This document shows positions 13,585-15,413 of a stretch of DNA of 15,413 bases, piece after piece. The DNA is from CAAFZY01 sp964410325. GTDB taxonomy: Bacteria; Pseudomonadota; Alphaproteobacteria; RF32; CAG-239. Position numbers and translations under genes: made by a program. The stretch's first letter is position 1. Each line of letters begins with the position of its first letter. The notes below the pieces were generated by a model. It had not been told where the DNA came from and ran no database searches. It saw only the letters and a program-made list of their open reading frames with translations. The DNA lies in contig CAYPFN010000023.1 in the NCBI GenBank assembly GCA_964410325.1, forward strand, positions 1-15,413, written 5' to 3'.

Positions 13585-14022
13585 ATGGCTAAGTCTAAAA
13601 AGAAAATTTTAGGTTTAATCAAGCTTCAGATCCCTGCTGGCAAGGCTAATCCGTCTCCGCCGGTTGGTCCAGCTTTGGGACAGAAAGGCTTGAATATTAT
13701 GGAATTTTGTAAGGCATTTAATGCTGAAACGCAGAAGATGGAACCGGGCATTCCTGTGCCGGTGATTATTACGGCATATGAAGATAAGAGTTTTACTTTT
13801 ATCACCAAATTGCCACCGGTTTCTTATTTTATTAAGAAAGCAGCTAATGTTCAGTCTGCTTCCAAAGAGCCGGGTAAAACCTTTGCCGGTCAGATTACGC
13901 TTGCCCAGGTTAAAGAAATTGCCGAAACCAAAATGCCGGATTTGAACTGTTCGACGGTTGAATCTGCTATGAATATGGTCAAAGGTCAGGCTGTTTCAAT
14001 GGGCATTAAGGTAGTGGAGTAA
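13585..14022 (+). CDS. rplK: 50S ribosomal protein L11
   Basis: This 145-residue protein is L11, the core of the GTPase-associated centre where elongation factors and RelA act. The N-terminal segment IPAGKANPSPPVGPALGQ and the C-terminal rRNA-binding segment ending GQAVSMGIKVVE are unmistakable. I chose ATG 13585 because AAGAGG (13572-13577) is 7 bases before it. The ATG at 13579 lies one base from that site and would add Met-Lys. The gene starts the rplK-rplA unit and is preceded by an L1-type leader. Confidence 0.97.
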   Translation: MAKSKKKILGLIKLQIPAGKANPSPPVGPALGQKGLNIMEFCKAFNAETQKMEPGIPVPVIITAYEDKSFTFITKLPPVSYFIKKAANVQSASKEPGKTFAGQITLAQVKEIAETKMPDLNCSTVESAMNMVKGQAVSMGIKVVE

Positions 14023-14026
14023 GACG

Positions 14027-14710
14027 ATGGCAGGAAAAAGAATTGTAAACGCGTATAAGAATCTGAATAAAGATCAGGCTTATGCATTAAAAGACGCCGT
14101 CAAACTGGTGAAAGAAAATGCAACGGCTAAGTTTGATGAAACGATTGATTTGGCAATCAATTTAGGCGTTGATCCGAAGTATGCCGACCAGATGGTCAGA
14201 GGTGTTTGCCAACTGCCGCACGGCAATGGCAAAACAGTTCGTGTTGCCGTGTTTGCCCAAGGCGAAAAAGCTGATGAAGCTAAAGCTGCTGGTGCGGATG
14301 TGGTTGGTGCTGAAAATTTGGTTGATTCTATTTTATCTGGTAAAATTGATTTTGACCGCTGCATTGCTACACCGGATATGATGGGTATGGCCGGTCGTGT
14401 TGCCCGTGTTTTAGGTCCGAAGGGCTTAATGCCGAATCCGAAATTAGGTACGGTTACAACCGATGTCGCAACAGCTATTCAAAAAGCCAAAGCTGGCGAA
14501 GTTCAATATCGTGTTGAAAAATCGGGTATTGTTCATGCTGGTATTGCCAAAGCATCATTTAGCGAAGATAAAATTTATGATAATGCTAAAACCTTTATCG
14601 ATACAATTATCAAAGCTAAGCCGCAATCCCTGAAAGGGACGTATTTAAAGAAGGTTTCTTTGAGTTCCACGATGGGTATTGGGGTTAAAGTTGATATTAC
14701 GGCTTTATAA
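14027..14710 (+). CDS. rplA: 50S ribosomal protein L1
   Basis: This 227-residue protein is L1, which forms the mobile stalk at the ribosomal E site and represses its own operon by binding the leader upstream of rplK. The signature LGPKGLMPNPKLGTVT and the ending STMGIGVKVDITAL are typical, and the length is normal. The start is 4 bases after the rplK stop, with GGAG overlapping the end of rplK. A strong terminator follows at once, so rplJ-rplL are not in this transcript. Confidence 0.97.
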   Translation: MAGKRIVNAYKNLNKDQAYALKDAVKLVKENATAKFDETIDLAINLGVDPKYADQMVRGVCQLPHGNGKTVRVAVFAQGEKADEAKAAGADVVGAENLVDSILSGKIDFDRCIATPDMMGMAGRVARVLGPKGLMPNPKLGTVTTDVATAIQKAKAGEVQYRVEKSGIVHAGIAKASFSEDKIYDNAKTFIDTIIKAKPQSLKGTYLKKVSLSSTMGIGVKVDITAL

Positions 14711-14723
14711 TCGAAACGTAGAT

Positions 14724-14762
14724 AAAAACAACTCCTTAAAGAAATTTAAGGAGTTGTTTTTT
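14724..14762 (+). terminator. Strong terminator after rplA
   Basis: A perfect 17-bp stem (14724-14740 with 14745-14761) is capped by a GAAA tetraloop and ends in six T. It contains AACTCCTTAAA and TTTAAGGAGTT. It ends the rplK-rplA transcript. Confidence 0.95.
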
Positions 14763-14892
14763 AATAAAGTTTTGTAAAAATCACTACTTTAATGCTGTTT
14801 CTGGATTTAGCTGGCTTTATTTATAACTGCCTTTAATTACACCAGTAACAATAAGTTCCCATACATGAAGATGGGGGCTTGAAAATTGCTTT

Positions 14893-15192
14893 CTAATAAT
14901 AATATGTTCTATAATTAAGTGGCGTATATGCTACCATTTCCATACATCCTTCATATACGGCCACGTCATCACAAATCTCTTGCAATGAAGAAGTCGTTAA
15001 AGGTAAGGTTCAAAGCGGTTTGGATAAACATCCGCTTTCACATAGAGAATATTCATCATAACAATCAATGCAAGAGGTGCCACTTTGTACATGATATTTT
15101 GTTTTGCAGGAATATTCATCAAGAGAAGAATAACCATAATCTGATATTGAGTATTTTATAATCTGAGTAACAGGGATCAGGGTTATATTTAG
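14893..15192 (-). pseudogene. Degenerate cysteine-rich protein gene
   Basis: One - strand frame is open from 15192 to a TGA at 15012-15010 (60 codons) and, in the same frame, on to a TAG at 14895-14893. It has no start codon. The translation is coding-like and cysteine-rich: SSLDEYSCKTKYHV, then GTSCIDCYDEYSLCESGCL before the TGA, and LQEICDDVAVYEGC after it. The phrase DEYS-C occurs twice, and the DNA GATGAATATTC is repeated. Further traces lie in other frames: DPCYSDYK upstream (near 15180) and HVWELIVTGVIKGSYK ending at 14817. Together these suggest one secreted, cysteine-rich protein gene broken by a stop and frameshifts. The family is not identified. Confidence 0.35.
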
Positions 15193-15208
15193 TTATTGTT
15201 ATAAATAA

Positions 15209-15370
15209 ACCAGTAGAGTCCATACTGCTGGGAGCAGATTTGCCTTATTTAAAAACCATTATGTTTATGTTGCTACAGAGTGGAAGGAAAAAGGTATTGA
15301 AGCTGAGCAAAATTATCGGCATTATCGGCAGGTTGAAAGAGGCCGTTTTGTAGGGGGGAAAAAGTATTGA
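15209..15370 (+). pseudogene. Start-less coding-like fragment
   Basis: This frame is open for 53 codons from the TAA at 15206-15208 to the TGA at 15368-15370, with no ATG, GTG or TTG start that has a ribosome binding site. The peptide (FKNHYVYVATEWKEKGIEA, then YRHYRQVERGRFVGGKKY) has a protein-like composition, so it may be the C-terminal end of a decayed gene. A tandem 9-base duplication, ATTATCGGC at 15312-15329, encodes part of YRHYR. No family is recognised. It overlaps the opposite-strand traces only slightly. Confidence 0.25.
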
Positions 15371-15397
15371 CGGGGGGGGGGTAGAATATGGTATATT
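15367..15397 (+). promoter_or_regulatory. Possible promoter with G10 tract in the spacer
   Basis: TTGACG (15367-15372) and an extended -10, TGgTATATT (15389-15397, hexamer 15392-15397), are separated by 19 bases, ten of which are part of a G run. Loss of two G would give the optimal 17. The downstream gene is outside the window. Confidence 0.4.
15372..15381. repeat. Poly-G tract (10 G)
   Basis: Ten consecutive G stand in an otherwise AT-rich region; six G occur shortly before, at 15353-15358. Such runs change length by slippage in vivo, but they are also a common sequencing or assembly error near contig ends. Confidence 0.8.
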
Positions 15398-15413
15398 GCC
15401 TGCATGGTATGTA

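Larger units (their letters stand above)
14763..15413. other. Gene-poor right end
   Basis: After the rplA terminator, no intact gene is seen for about 650 bases. The stretch holds only decayed coding traces on both strands, a short tandem repeat and the poly-G promoter-like sequence. No tRNA, insertion-sequence ends or CRISPR repeats were found. Confidence 0.7.

Noticed and set aside
15010..15012. TGA inside the cysteine-rich frame as a selenocysteine or reassigned codon
   Set aside because: TGA is used as a normal stop elsewhere (GltD-like gene, maf), other stops and frame changes break the same region, and no SECIS-like hairpin was evident.
14919..15161. 80-codon open frame on the + strand (GTG start) after rplA
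   Set aside because: It has no ribosome binding site, its composition is His/Lys/Asn-rich, and it is antisense to the more protein-like cysteine-rich frame.
1..15413. CRISPR arrays, insertion sequences, prophage or toxin-antitoxin genes
   Set aside because: No regularly spaced repeats, transposase or integrase motifs, terminal inverted repeats or recognisable toxin-antitoxin pairs were seen.

Overview
The window looks like chromosome from an AT-rich alphaproteobacterium, probably one of the uncultured gut or host-associated lineages. Four things point there: the gene run yceD(DUF177)-rpmF-plsX-fabH-ihfA-merR, the run dksA-maf-rng-yacG, a DksA with a single zinc-finger cysteine, and a pilin-like protein with the N-terminal pattern GRSMIEAIG. 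The lineage call is an inference from gene content; no 16S gene is present. Most of the window is housekeeping sequence, with two accessory stretches (about 4039-7200 and 8549-10312) and a decayed right end.

Left block (8-3755, + strand). DUF177 protein, ribosomal protein L32, then PlsX and FabH, which start phospholipid and fatty-acid synthesis and overlap by 14 bases. Next come IHF alpha, with its own extended -10 promoter, and a MerR-family regulator. A structured gap separates the DUF177 gene from rpmF.

Accessory operon (7168 down to 4039, - strand). A promoter with the 19-bp spacer and spacer palindrome of MerR-family targets reads into the last 37 codons of a metallophosphoesterase gene, then an iron-type alcohol dehydrogenase, an exported cupin, a carboxymuconolactone-decarboxylase-like lipoprotein and a small flavoprotein with a four-cysteine cluster. 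This looks like an inducible redox or electrophile-response operon acting on both sides of the inner membrane; its substrate cannot be read from sequence. On the other side of the promoter, a GltD/PreT-like iron-sulfur flavoprotein is transcribed to the right and ends at a perfect terminator.

Middle (8549-10312). An outer-membrane barrel protein and a membrane-anchored six-cysteine protein form a two-gene unit on the - strand. Divergent from them, with a strong promoter, is an orphan pilin-like protein.

Right housekeeping block (10343-12860, + strand). dksA, maf, rng and yacG are tightly packed and closed by a terminator. A - strand gene of unknown function with a strong promoter but no visible Shine-Dalgarno follows. 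Then comes rplK-rplA, preceded by a leader that copies the L1-binding stem of 23S rRNA and followed at once by a 17-bp terminator, so rplJL-rpoBC do not follow here.

Right end (14763-15413). No intact gene. The - strand carries traces of a cysteine-rich protein interrupted by stops. The + strand carries a 53-codon coding-like tail with no start, followed by a promoter-like sequence with a run of ten G between its -35 and -10 elements, which would be a candidate phase-variable promoter if the sequence is correct.
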